This document shows positions 1-7,848 of a stretch of 64,000 bases of DNA, in pieces. The translations under genes and the position numbers were made by a program. Source of the DNA: Paenibacillus alba (GTDB lineage: Bacteria > Bacillota > Bacilli > Paenibacillales > NBRC-103111); the NCBI RefSeq assembly GCF_013204855.1, contig NZ_JABMKZ010000004.1, positions 372,001-436,000 of the forward strand. Reading direction: 5' to 3'. The notes under the pieces were generated by a model. The model did no database searches, was not told the DNA's origin, and saw only the letters and a program-made list of their open reading frames with translations. Positions within the stretch are counted from its first letter, which is position 1; every line of letters begins with the position of its first letter.

Positions 1-454
1 CATTCTCAAAATGAAGTTCATGCCGGCCATTATCTAGCGGGATCGCTTCGATTAAATTATGCCCCCAGTGGATGAATGCAGGGTCGATGGAGCTTAAAAG
101 CAGCTCACGCAATGTCCCGCGGTCGATTTCCGGACGATCCCCTTCACTTGACTCAGCCCCCTCGTCCATATAGACTTTGCCGGTTTTATCCAGAAGGCGG
201 AATTCTTGCCCTTCATATCGAGCAAGCTTCTCGAATTGATCAATTAACCCAGCTTCTCTTAGCGCCTTTTGCCCAGAATCGTGATGGATATCCAACGACC
301 CGCCTTGCTTGCGGCTAACGGGGGATGTTTCGCGTTCATAGACGACTGTTTTCACCCCATGCTGCTGCAAAATACGCGCCAATGTCAGACCTCCAGGGCC
401 TGCCCCTACAATTGCGATGCGTTGTTCTTTTTTTGCTGTTGTGTTTGTCATCAT
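1..454 (-). CDS. FAD-dependent monooxygenase, TetX/PHBH-like (3' end outside window)
   Basis: The minus-strand frame read from 454 begins MMTNTTAKKEQRIAIVGAGP and continues GGLTLARILQQHGVKTVVYE. This is the Rossmann dinucleotide-binding fold (GxGxxG near residue 15, acidic residue at the end of beta-2) of the group A flavin monooxygenases. A following QGGSLDIHHDSGQKALREAG stretch is typical of the TetX-like subgroup, which hydroxylates small aromatic or drug-like substrates using FAD and NAD(P)H. The first 151 codons are present; the C-terminal half lies beyond position 1. A GAGGTGG ribosome site (460-466) serves ATG 454 or ATG 451. The substrate cannot be deduced. The promoter is overlapped by a palindromic operator (506-534), so expression is probably repressed by a TetR- or MarR-type protein not encoded here. 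Confidence 0.8.
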   Translation of the reverse strand, partial: MMTNTTAKKEQRIAIVGAGPGGLTLARILQQHGVKTVVYERETSPVSRKQGGSLDIHHDSGQKALREAGLIDQFEKLARYEGQEFRLLDKTGKVYMDEGAESSEGDRPEIDRGTLRELLLSSIDPAFIHWGHNLIEAIPLDNGRHELHFEN

Positions 455-494
455 GATGACCACCTCGGAATTAGATTTGAAATGACTTGCTTTA

Positions 495-536
495 TTTATA
501 CCACAACGAACACCGTTCGTAAAGAACCATGTTCGT
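495..536 (-). promoter_or_regulatory. Promoter of the monooxygenase with two tandem palindromic operators
   Basis: On the minus strand a -35 TTTACG (523-518) and a -10 TATAAA (500-495) are 17 bp apart. The spacer holds the perfect inverted repeat ACGAAC-acc-GTTCGT (506-520). A second copy of the core, GAAC-cat-GTTC (524-534), abuts the -35 box. Two GAAC-N3-GTTC words on a promoter are what a TetR-family repressor would use; the regulator identity is inference. Confidence 0.6.
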
Positions 537-842
537 TTATTCCGAAGATGATTTCCCAAGTTTATTTTACGCAGTTTTTGGTTTCAATATGTACGAGCAG
601 CCAACCGCGGCTAGCAGCACATAGTGATCAAGCGGCAGGTCCAAAACGTTACCGATAAAGAGGGCCATTCTTCGAAACTAGTCGCACCTTTCACTCAGGT
701 TTACATTCCTGCGCTTGAATTTACATTGCCAGTCAAATAATCGCCGCTGGATGCATTCCTTTTCCCCACCCAAAATTAGTTGAGTCCAGACATTTCATAT
801 TTTTATTGAATAAAATAACCACGTAATACAACTTCTCTTTAT
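537..842. other. Gene-free stretch, nothing recognised
   Basis: About 300 bases between the monooxygenase promoter and the YjcZ-type mini-gene. Frames that stay open here lack a ribosome site and resemble nothing recognisable. The downstream part should contain the promoter of the mini-gene, but I cannot name convincing boxes. Confidence 0.4.
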
Positions 843-857
843 AAAGGAGTGTTTGTT

Positions 858-962
858 GTGGGATATGAAGCTGGTGGAGTAGGTTATGGAGTGACAAGTG
901 CAGCAGGTATTTTGGTTCTCTTTATCCTTTTGGTCATCATTACAGTAGCATTTGCTTGGTAA
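858..962 (+). CDS. YjcZ-family small membrane protein (34 aa)
   Basis: A GTG-started 34-codon frame follows a strong AAAGGAG site (843-849) with 8-nt spacing. It encodes a glycine/tyrosine-rich head (MGYEAGGVGYGVTSAAG) and a single hydrophobic helix (ILVLFILLVIITVAFAW). The G/Y-rich head, one helix rich in I/V/L/F and the length of about 30 residues fit the YjcZ family of sporulation-associated mini-proteins found in many copies in Bacillales. Its molecular role is not established. A clear terminator follows 22 bases after the stop, so it is probably a monocistronic transcript. It is too short for routine ORF callers. Confidence 0.75.
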   Translation: MGYEAGGVGYGVTSAAGILVLFILLVIITVAFAW

Positions 963-983
963 TACCCAATTAACTGTCACGGT

Positions 984-1019
984 GAAGCAGCATAAGGGGC
1001 GACCCTTGTGCTGCTTTTC
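984..1019 (+). terminator. Rho-independent terminator after the YjcZ-type gene
   Basis: AAGCAGCAtAAGGG (985-998) pairs with CCCTTgTGCTGCTT around a 4-nt loop and is followed by TTTTCT. Confidence 0.85.
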
Positions 1020-1155
1020 TACATTTCGAGGGATCCTATTACTGCTCCATTCGTTGTACATTCTATTAGGCTTTGTGTTATGCTTTACCATATCATTCTT
1101 AAAATAACTGCAACCAAAGCGAAGCTAACGGCTCGTAAACTTATAAATTACTACC

Positions 1156-1167
1156 CGAGGTATTATT
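1156..1167 (+). promoter_or_regulatory. Candidate regulatory word CGAGGTATTATT upstream of marR copy 1
   Basis: The 12-mer CGAGGTATTATT lies just upstream of the ribosome site of the first MarR gene. The same word occurs at 19068-19079 in the opposite orientation, between the second MarR gene and the divergent UvrA2 gene. Exact reuse beside paralogous regulators suggests a shared binding site; this is inference. Confidence 0.35.
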
Positions 1168-1183
1168 CAAGGAGGTTTGTCTT

Positions 1184-1681
1184 CTGTCTAACCATCAACA
1201 AGATCCAACTACAGATCCCAAAGAGCATTTCGTCTCTTTCATGCGTGGTCTAGGAACCCGTACTGTGTTATATCAGGAAAGTGTCGCCGCCTCTCTCGGG
1301 CTGTATAATCATGATTTCATTTCGGTAGATATCCTGCACGAGAAAGGTCCAATTACGGCCGGGGAGCTGTCCAAATTAACCGGACTTGCCACGGGCAGCG
1401 TGACCGCCTTAATTGATCGACTTGAAAAAATCGGATACGTTCGCAGGCAAAATGACCCGAAAGACCGACGTAAAGTGATCATTGTCCCTGTGTATGAGCA
1501 AAAAGAAGAAGTCAGCAATACATACCTCCCTCTTCATACCGCAATGATGAAGTTAGCTTCCACCTATTCAGCCGAAGAGCTTGAGCTCATCACCCAGTTT
1601 TTAGGGAAAGCAAGCACGGTCTTGGAAGAGCAGATTGAACACCTCAACACGACTAGAAACAGCAAATCTTCTCCTACATAA
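1184..1681 (+). CDS. MarR-family transcriptional regulator, copy 1 (CTG start)
   Basis: Winged-helix MarR regulator of 165 aa if initiated at CTG 1184. The recognition region reads ITAGELSKLTGLATGSVTAL, followed by IDRLEKIGYVRRQNDPKDRR, the MarR helix-turn-helix and wing with the conserved D-x-R-D/R motif. The CTG start is inferred by comparison with the highly similar paralogue at 19135. The ribosome site and the eight following bases are nearly the same, and the paralogue uses TTG exactly where this copy has CTG; both then continue S-x-HQQ-P-TDPKE. Starting at the first ATG (1241) would delete 19 conserved residues. There is no drug-efflux or enzyme gene directly beside it, so its target is unknown. 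It may regulate itself or the locus at 14.8-19.6 kb. Confidence 0.8.
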   Translation: MSNHQQDPTTDPKEHFVSFMRGLGTRTVLYQESVAASLGLYNHDFISVDILHEKGPITAGELSKLTGLATGSVTALIDRLEKIGYVRRQNDPKDRRKVIIVPVYEQKEEVSNTYLPLHTAMMKLASTYSAEELELITQFLGKASTVLEEQIEHLNTTRNSKSSPT

Positions 1682-1731
1682 AAAGGACGATATCCCAAAA
1701 GTCGAAAGACTTCGGGATACCGTCCTTTTTC
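1682..1731. terminator. Bidirectional terminator between marR copy 1 and the secreted protein gene
   Basis: AAAAGGACG-AT-ATCCC pairs with GGGAT-AC-CGTCCTTTTT. An inner AAGTC-gaaa-GACTT hairpin sits at the tip. A-runs and T-runs on both sides let it serve both convergent genes. Confidence 0.85.
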
Positions 1732-1756
1732 ACTTCGATCTGCAGCCTATTTGGCC

Positions 1757-2569
1757 TTATTCCGCGTAGTGGCGGAAGTTGACACTGATGCGGTTGGAGC
1801 CTACATCAAGAATATGCAGCGCTGCGCCATTCGAAGTTGGCAGTACCGCAATACCCTGTGCTACCGTACCGTTGGACAAATTGCGGTTAAATGCAAGCGC
1901 TACGGTGCCATTGTCTGGATCAATCGTATAAACAGATTGCGTGCCGTTGTCCGTAGATGCATACAGCTGACCGTTGTACACTTCTGCTCCCTGAATACGA
2001 TCAATGCTTTGAGTCATTGGAACGGTTTTGATGAAATGCATATCATCAAGGCTGAATACATTCAAGTTGCTGGCATTGCTCCATTGAGCTGTATACACTT
2101 GACCGCGTTGAGCGTCAACTGCGACCCAAGGAACGCCACCTGGATGCAGGTTCAACGGGAGTGCATAGGAAGTCCCTGTGTATTGAAGCGTTTGTGCGTC
2201 AAAGAGGGCAATGAAAGGATGCTGATAGTTTGAACCGTCTTCAATTGGCGCATAAATTTTACCATTGTAATAGCTGATATCGCCAATGTGATTGCCGCCC
2301 TGATTGGAGATTGCCGTAGGAATAGCCAACGCGTTGCGGGCTTGAACCGTTTTGCCGTCAATGCTTGTGCGAAGTAAACCGGTATTCGAATTGAAGATCC
2401 AGCCTATCCCATCAGAGGTAACACCTTGTCCGCGTTCCAATGCATCTAGCAGCCAATAAGTTTGGTTGGATACTTGGTGCCATGACGCAGCCGATGCAAC
2501 ACTCGCCAGTGAGCCTAAGAGCAGTGTAGTTGCCGCCAACATGGAGATTTTCTTTACCATTTTCATCAT
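1757..2569 (-). CDS. Secreted protein, probably a beta-propeller fold
   Basis: A 270-aa protein with a clear Sec signal peptide (MVKKISMLAATTLLLGSLAS followed by VASAAS, predicted cleavage after ASA near residue 28). The mature part has repeated blades of the type ...GDISYYNGKIYAPIED..., ...AVDAQRGQVYTAQW..., ...GAEVYNGQLYASTDNGTQSVYTID.... The spaced YNGxxYA motifs resemble quinoprotein/YncE-like propellers, though the family is not certain. No catalytic residues can be assigned. The ribosome site TAAGGAGG precedes ATG 2569 by 5-6 nt; the second Met codon (2566) is an equal choice. It is transcribed convergently to marR copy 1 and shares its terminator. Confidence 0.7.
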   Translation of the reverse strand: MMKMVKKISMLAATTLLLGSLASVASAASWHQVSNQTYWLLDALERGQGVTSDGIGWIFNSNTGLLRTSIDGKTVQARNALAIPTAISNQGGNHIGDISYYNGKIYAPIEDGSNYQHPFIALFDAQTLQYTGTSYALPLNLHPGGVPWVAVDAQRGQVYTAQWSNASNLNVFSLDDMHFIKTVPMTQSIDRIQGAEVYNGQLYASTDNGTQSVYTIDPDNGTVALAFNRNLSNGTVAQGIAVLPTSNGAALHILDVGSNRISVNFRHYAE

Positions 2570-2773
2570 TCATTCCTCCTTAGAATTGTAAACTTAACTC
2601 TTCTATAGCTTAAGTCTTTTCCACCATTCCTTATTGAACAAAACGCGTAATTCATTGAACAAAAACGTCGTCATTTGTGTAGCTTTTTTAAAGGTGCATA
2701 GTAAGGGGTGCCATAAAGAGAAATGAGAAAGTCCCCTTTTAAAAACAATAGAATGCTTGGATGGATTGGCTGT

Positions 2774-2998
<225 letters not shown>

Positions 2999-3086
2999 GT
3001 ATCTACACCTGTGATCGAAGCGTTTTCAGGCGCTCCCGCCGAATCAGTACAAATTCACCGGCTAAAATTGAGCATTTTCAGAAATG

Positions 3087-3264
3087 CCTGCGATAATGCA
3101 TCTTTTTCTTGCTGGATTCTCGCTCTAACACTGAATGCCTGCGATAATGCATCCTTTTTGAACCGTTTCATGGTTAAAAGAAGAAAAAGCTAAAAAAGCC
3201 TGCATTATCGCAGGTTTTCTAGCTTTTTAGTCCTTTTATTCGTAAATTCCTGCATTTTCGCAGG
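3087..3264 (+). repeat. 178-bp CCTGC/GCAGG four-unit repeat element, copy A
   Basis: Units start at 3087 (CCTGCGATAATGCATC), 3138 (CCTGCGATAATGCATC), 3199 (CCTGCATTATCGCAGG) and 3249 (CCTGCATTTTCGCAGG). Start-to-start distances are 51, 61 and 50 bp. Units 1 and 2 are followed by a T-run, while units 3 and 4 are near-palindromes followed by GTTTTC. Unit 3 also lies inside an outer AAAAAGCT...AGCTTTTT hairpin (3184-3227). The copy sits in the gap upstream of the secreted-protein gene and downstream of the AraC gene. See copies B-E. Confidence 0.85.
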
Positions 3265-3381
3265 TTTTCACAGTCGGGGTTTGACAGCCGCGATGCGGCG
3301 GCGACAACGTGCGCTCAGGATTCGCTAGCGTTGGTTGATCCTAGTACATTGCTCGAAGGACTCTCAGAAAGCCATCTCGAT

Positions 3382-3422
3382 ATAGAGAAGGAGCAGGACA
3401 GATCGTTCAGCCCCTTCTCTAT
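3382..3422. terminator. Strong hairpin after the AraC gene, possible terminator
   Basis: ATAGAGAAGGAGC (3382-3394) pairs with GCCCCTTCTCTAT (3410-3422) with one mismatch. A TTTTC run follows only on the plus side, so termination of the minus-strand AraC transcript is plausible but not certain. Confidence 0.45.
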
Positions 3423-3458
3423 TTTCAACACTCCGCGACGAACCAACCCACTCCGCTC

Positions 3459-4292
3459 TCATCGCCTAGAAATGAGCTCATTCGCATACTGCATGGGCGT
3501 AATGCCAGTCAATCGCTTAAACAGCCTTGTGAAATGGCCTTGATCGGCAAACCCGGCCTGAATGGCAATAGCTTTCAAGCTTTCTTTGCCATATTGGAGC
3601 AGCACCTTGGAGCGTTCCACCCGCAGGCGGATAAAATATTGATGAGGCGTATACCCGGTTTGCTTTTTGAACAGACGGATCAAATGAGGCGAACTCACAT
3701 TAGCTACCGACGCTAATTCCGTCAGTTCGAGATCTGAATCCAGATGCTCGCGCATGTACTGGATGACTTCTGCTATTTGTTGATGCGTCGATCGGTTAGG
3801 AGCTCTATCAAGTGGAGCAATCAAAGCATAATGCTGGAGCAAATGGAGAACTGTCATTGTGGCTAAAGAATCGCGATACAGGGTGCCATGGACACCCCCA
3901 TTTCTGACCTCCTCCAGCATCCAGCTGCCGAGCTGCCACAGCTTCGCATCCTGCACATAGACTTTGTGCTTAATTTCAATAGCCCCTATCTGACCGTACC
4001 CCGACTCATAGGCAATGGTATCGAGGAAGGAAGGAACAATCTGGATAATGAAGAGTGAGAAACCGTGCTGTATCAACCTAGACGGGTAACCGTGTGGACA
4101 TATATGAAGCTTACCGCTTTCAGGCGTACCATCGGAGCAGCCATAAATCGTAACGACTTGCTTGCTGTCAACCTCTGCATTCGCTTCATCCATATCCATG
4201 AAATGGGCAGGAACGCTTTGCCAATAGAAGAAACGTACGTTGTCCCATCCCAGCTTTTCGCTAGAAATGATAGAAAGCTTCAAATTGATCAC
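3459..4292 (-). CDS. AraC-family transcriptional regulator
   Basis: A 277-aa protein. The C-terminal 100 residues carry two helix-turn-helix motifs (LTELASVANVSSPHLIRLFK and LKAIAIQAGFADQGHFTRLF) and the AraC signature ending TGITPMQYA. The N-terminal 150 residues look like a cupin-type effector pocket (IYGCSDGTPESGKLHICPHG). It is the last gene of the minus-strand block running from the sensor kinase at 13.8 kb and lies 15 bp after the GNAT gene. The annotated start is GTG 4292; TTG 4283, preceded by AGGTGA, is an alternative. It probably responds to the sugar or degradation product handled by this locus. Confidence 0.8.
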   Translation of the reverse strand: MINLKLSIISSEKLGWDNVRFFYWQSVPAHFMDMDEANAEVDSKQVVTIYGCSDGTPESGKLHICPHGYPSRLIQHGFSLFIIQIVPSFLDTIAYESGYGQIGAIEIKHKVYVQDAKLWQLGSWMLEEVRNGGVHGTLYRDSLATMTVLHLLQHYALIAPLDRAPNRSTHQQIAEVIQYMREHLDSDLELTELASVANVSSPHLIRLFKKQTGYTPHQYFIRLRVERSKVLLQYGKESLKAIAIQAGFADQGHFTRLFKRLTGITPMQYANELISRR

Positions 4293-4307
4293 CTATTTTC
4301 AGATCAT

Positions 4308-4832
4308 TCAATGGACGCCAATGAGCTTCAGGATGGGTGTCCACCTCATCTCATGACTCTCATCAAGGTAGATGGGCCGAAATCCGAGCTGCCAGTAGAC
4401 TTTAATTGCCGCCAGCCGGAAATCGTCGGTTTCGAGAATCGCACGGCTTCGGCCTTCACTTCTCATTCGGTACAGAGCAGCGAGGGTTGCTGCATAGCCA
4501 AGACCTAGGCCAGCATACTCGGGCAGCGCTCCCACCATATGCAAATACCCTCTATCATCGCCTGTTTCTTCGGATTCCCATGCTGTTGCCGTAGCCACCG
4601 GCTCGCTCCCTTGACAAATAAACTGCACACGCTCCTCTTGAAAATAAGGAAATCCGCCAATTTTGGCCTCAAATGGAACATTTCTTGCAAAAGAACGCGC
4701 AATAATATGCTCCCAGACGGCTTCGTCGCCTGAGCGGAAATGGCGGAGACTATAGCCAGGCGGAAGCTCGATCGCTGGCAGAGCGAATAAGCTTGCTTTC
4801 TCCATAACAAGTTTCGAAGGTGTTGCCTGCAT
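4308..4832 (-). CDS. GNAT-family N-acetyltransferase
   Basis: A 174-aa single-domain acetyltransferase. The acetyl-CoA loop is visible at about residues 97-118 (YLHMVGALPEYAGLGLGYAA), a variant of the usual Q/R-x-x-G-x-G/A motif, followed by the amphipathic helix and the final AAIKVYWQLGFRP strand. The start codon directly follows the TGA of the oxidoreductase gene and a GAGGAG site lies in that gene's last codons, so the two are translationally coupled. The acceptor substrate is unknown. Its place in a carbohydrate locus suggests acetylation of an amino sugar or similar metabolite, which is inference. Confidence 0.8.
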   Translation of the reverse strand: MQATPSKLVMEKASLFALPAIELPPGYSLRHFRSGDEAVWEHIIARSFARNVPFEAKIGGFPYFQEERVQFICQGSEPVATATAWESEETGDDRGYLHMVGALPEYAGLGLGYAATLAALYRMRSEGRSRAILETDDFRLAAIKVYWQLGFRPIYLDESHEMRWTPILKLIGVH

Positions 4833-6041
4833 TCAAGCATCTCCTCGCTTTTTCGCTTTGAAATCCGGAAAAAACATTGTTTTCCCGCCTGCTGCCGCCG
4901 ATTCCATCGAAAGCGCAAACACCGAGCTCCATATCGCCGCGTCGTACACATCGACTTTTGGTGACCGCTGCTCCCTAATAGCAGCAGCAAATTCCACGAA
5001 GACGAGAAAGTCACCTCCGCCGTGTCTGAAATTAGCCGCCTCATGGCCCCACTCCTGCCAGAGCGGATGATCGAACTGAGGCTGGTAACGACTAAGCGGC
5101 TCCCACTGGTCCGTTCGGTCATCATGTTCTTTGGGAGATAGGTTGGCCAACCAAATCCAATCCTCTTCCCGTTCATGACGGCCTGATGCATACGCTCCGG
5201 CTGTTCCCTGCACGATATAATGGGTCGGGTTGGGAGGTCTAGCAGATGTCCAGTCTACCCGCAACGTGATTAATACCCCGCGCTCTGACTGGACAATCAC
5301 CACCGATGAATCCCCTTGCTGCCAGTAGCCTTGCTGCGCGGCAGGATGCTGGCTGCCAAACTGCTCATGGAAATAATTTCGAAGTGATCTTGAAGGCGAG
5401 TTGAAAGCCGTCAAACATTTCAGCTGATCTCCATCCGGCTTATTCGTTCCCAGCCAATGTGCCAGCGGGCCAAGGGAATGCGTTGGATAATTCATGCCGT
5501 TGAAATCGCGATGCAGCTGCCCCCGCCATGTAAGCGAGCCATCCGCTTGTGCAGTGAGATGACGACAATCGTGAAGATACGCGCCTTCCATATACGTAAT
5601 TTCGCCTAAGCACCCTAGATCGATTAAATGACCAACGGTTAAAACCGAGCGGGAAAAGCAGTAATTTTCGGCCATCATGTAGCAAAGACCTGTTCGCTGA
5701 GCGGTCTCCACTAGTTCCCAAGCCTCATCCACTGTCTGAATCGCCGGAACTTCGCTAAGCACATGTTTCCCCGCCAGCAAAGCCTCTACAGATTGCCGCG
5801 CATGGAAAGGCATTGGACTGGCGATATAAATGGCTTCGATGAGCTCGTCTTGAAGCATATGCTGATAGTCGCGATACGTCGCAACACCTGGATATTGAAG
5901 CTTCCACGCCGCTAAGACATCTTCGTTCACATCGCAAATCGCTGTCAATTGGATTTCCGAAGCTAGTACTTGAAGGGCTCGCTCCAACCGTCCCCCTCGA
6001 TTACCTCCCACGATTGCAAGGCGCAGTGGCGAAGTTCTCAT
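4833..6041 (-). CDS. Gfo/Idh/MocA-family oxidoreductase
   Basis: A 402-aa NAD(P)-dependent dehydrogenase. The N-terminal Rossmann motif is LRLAIVGGNRGGR, followed by AICDVNEDVLAAW. The EVPAIQTVDEA segment corresponds to the EKP motif of the family with the Lys replaced, which is noteworthy because that Lys is usually catalytic. The C-terminal part is the mixed alpha/beta substrate domain. The start was set at ATG 6041, which overlaps the TGA of the metallophosphoesterase gene (ATGA) and follows GGAGGGAGCAAGGG; the longer frame adds 13 implausible residues. It probably oxidises or epimerises a sugar taken up by the adjacent transporter. Confidence 0.85.
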   Translation of the reverse strand: MRTSPLRLAIVGGNRGGRLERALQVLASEIQLTAICDVNEDVLAAWKLQYPGVATYRDYQHMLQDELIEAIYIASPMPFHARQSVEALLAGKHVLSEVPAIQTVDEAWELVETAQRTGLCYMMAENYCFSRSVLTVGHLIDLGCLGEITYMEGAYLHDCRHLTAQADGSLTWRGQLHRDFNGMNYPTHSLGPLAHWLGTNKPDGDQLKCLTAFNSPSRSLRNYFHEQFGSQHPAAQQGYWQQGDSSVVIVQSERGVLITLRVDWTSARPPNPTHYIVQGTAGAYASGRHEREEDWIWLANLSPKEHDDRTDQWEPLSRYQPQFDHPLWQEWGHEAANFRHGGGDFLVFVEFAAAIREQRSPKVDVYDAAIWSSVFALSMESAAAGGKTMFFPDFKAKKRGDA

Positions 6042-6895
6042 CCCTTGCTCCCTCCAAACGAGGAATGGAAATAAGCGCAAACGCGGGTTGAGAACTCATC
6101 TCCCTCCGCAGACGGGAAGGGCTCGAAATAAGGCATATGCCGGCTTAAGAAATACGCCCATTCGAGCATACTCTCGTCCTCCAGCCTAATTAGGTCGACG
6201 CTAACTTGTCCACTCTCCACCGTAATTAGACGGAAAGCGGGAATATCCAGCATCGCGGCCGTCTGAACGAAATACCAGTTGCACTCATTGACAATCGAAT
6301 TGGTATGATTATGGCCATTGAAATAAAAGCCAATTCCGGTATGCTTGTTTAGAATTTGCCGCAATTCAACCGTCTCGTGCAGCGACATCATCGCTTCTTT
6401 GGATCTAGCCGTTGTCCCATAGATCGGATGATGGGCGAACACGAGCATTGGTTTATCGGAATGATCACGCACAACGGTTTCCAGCCATGCCAGCTGTTCA
6501 TCCTCCATAAACCCGCTCCAATCCGTCACGATTTCACGCGCTGTATCCAGCATGACGATTGTCGCTTCCTCTGTCTTGATGAGGCCATAGGGCTCTCTTC
6601 CCGTTGCCGCTAGCACATCCGCCTTAGCATGTGTGTACGTATCATGATTGCCCATGATATGAATGAATCGAACTCGGCTCCCATAGCTTTTAACTTTACT
6701 GAAAATATAATCAAATTCTGCAAGCTCTCCAACATTGGTCAAATCTCCAATAGAGATATGATAATCGGCTTCTGTCTCGAGAAATGCAGATAAGACATGT
6801 TCAAAAAAAGCGTCGCGTGCTTTCACCACCTCAGGGCGGTTAATGACCATGGACGGATAATGTAAATCCCCAATCATCGCAATTTTCATCCGCAA
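6038..6895 (-). CDS. Calcineurin-like metallophosphoesterase
   Basis: A 285-aa protein with all the metal-binding signatures in order: GDLH (near residue 9), GDLTN (about 50), GNHD (about 83), FAHHPIYG (about 158) and GHNHTN (about 194). These bind the two metal ions that activate water for phosphomonoester or phosphodiester hydrolysis. There is no signal peptide, so it acts in the cytoplasm. It follows the permease gene by 14 bp and overlaps the oxidoreductase start by 4 bp, so it belongs to the same operon. The context suggests that the imported compound carries a phosphate ester or phosphodiester. A second metallophosphoesterase sits in the 44.5-48 kb locus. Confidence 0.85.
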   Translation of the reverse strand: MRMKIAMIGDLHYPSMVINRPEVVKARDAFFEHVLSAFLETEADYHISIGDLTNVGELAEFDYIFSKVKSYGSRVRFIHIMGNHDTYTHAKADVLAATGREPYGLIKTEEATIVMLDTAREIVTDWSGFMEDEQLAWLETVVRDHSDKPMLVFAHHPIYGTTARSKEAMMSLHETVELRQILNKHTGIGFYFNGHNHTNSIVNECNWYFVQTAAMLDIPAFRLITVESGQVSVDLIRLEDESMLEWAYFLSRHMPYFEPFPSAEGDEFSTRVCAYFHSSFGGSKG

Positions 6896-6909
6896 AAACC
6901 TCCGATCCT

Positions 6910-7812
6910 CTACCCTTTAATGCCTGAATGCATGAAGCTGGAAATAAATTGTCGCTGAAAAAATAGGAAGCCAATAAAAATCGGCGCTACGACCAGAAGT
7001 GTAGCCGCGCATACTTCCGTCCACTGGCCGCCAGACTCCGTGGATTTGGCGAAAAGCGCCAAACCAACCGTAAGCGGGCGATTTTCCACAGAATTGGTCA
7101 CAATGAGCGGCCACAAGAAATTATTCCAGTGGTAGCTGAAGGACACAACTGCGAAGGATAAGTAAACGGGCCGAGACAACGGTACGTAAATGCGCCACAG
7201 CAGCCCCAGACGTGAACATCCTTCCACACGAGCCGCTTCCTCCAGCTCATAAGGCAGCTGCTTGAAGGCTTGACGAAGCAAAAAGATCCCAAATGAAGAA
7301 GCAAAATAAGGAAGCATAACTCCCAGTTTCGTATCCAGGAGGCCAAGCTCTTTGAGCACGTGATAATTGGAGAAAATAAGCACATCCGGCGGTACCATAA
7401 TCTGTACCAAGAAGAGCATGAACACGAGGTCTCGACCTGCAAATCGGACTCTCGCGAAGGCATACGCAGCCAGCGTTAAACTAAACAGCTGCACACACAG
7501 CACACTGCCAGTAAGGATGATCGTATTCAGATAGTAATGGCCAAACGGAGCTCCCTGCCATACCGTAATGAAATTGTCCAATGTCCATTCCCATGTGAAA
7601 TGGAAGCCTAATGCAGCTTCCTTCGGGCGGAAGGCTGTCCACACCACCCACACCATTGGAATGAGCCATAGCAAGCCAAGTATATACATACAAGCATGCC
7701 ATAGCGACTGTGCCACTAAGCGGCCAATGCTTGAAGGGAACTGCATTCCAAGCAGGATTCGCTTGCGGCTTTTCACAACTTGATGCCCAAGCTGCGCCTC
7801 AATTTGATTCAT
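6910..7812 (-). CDS. Carbohydrate ABC transporter permease, MalG type (CUT1)
   Basis: A 300-aa inner-membrane permease with six predicted helices and the cytoplasmic EAA loop EEAARVEGCSRLGLLWRIYV (about residues 189-208) that docks the ATPase. GGAGGG lies 5 nt before ATG 7812. It pairs with the MalF-type subunit upstream. No ATPase gene is present in the block, so a shared MsmX-type ATPase is expected. Confidence 0.88.
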   Translation of the reverse strand: MNQIEAQLGHQVVKSRKRILLGMQFPSSIGRLVAQSLWHACMYILGLLWLIPMVWVVWTAFRPKEAALGFHFTWEWTLDNFITVWQGAPFGHYYLNTIILTGSVLCVQLFSLTLAAYAFARVRFAGRDLVFMLFLVQIMVPPDVLIFSNYHVLKELGLLDTKLGVMLPYFASSFGIFLLRQAFKQLPYELEEAARVEGCSRLGLLWRIYVPLSRPVYLSFAVVSFSYHWNNFLWPLIVTNSVENRPLTVGLALFAKSTESGGQWTEVCAATLLVVAPIFIGFLFFQRQFISSFMHSGIKG

Positions 7813-7848
7813 GCCATCCCTCCTATTCAGGCTTTGTCCAAACCCAGC

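Noticed and set aside
269..658. 129-aa plus-strand frame
   Set aside because: It lies antisense to the TetX-like monooxygenase and runs through its promoter. No ribosome site or recognisable protein.
795..1091. 98-aa minus-strand frame
   Set aside because: It is antisense to the YjcZ-type gene and its terminator, with no homology.
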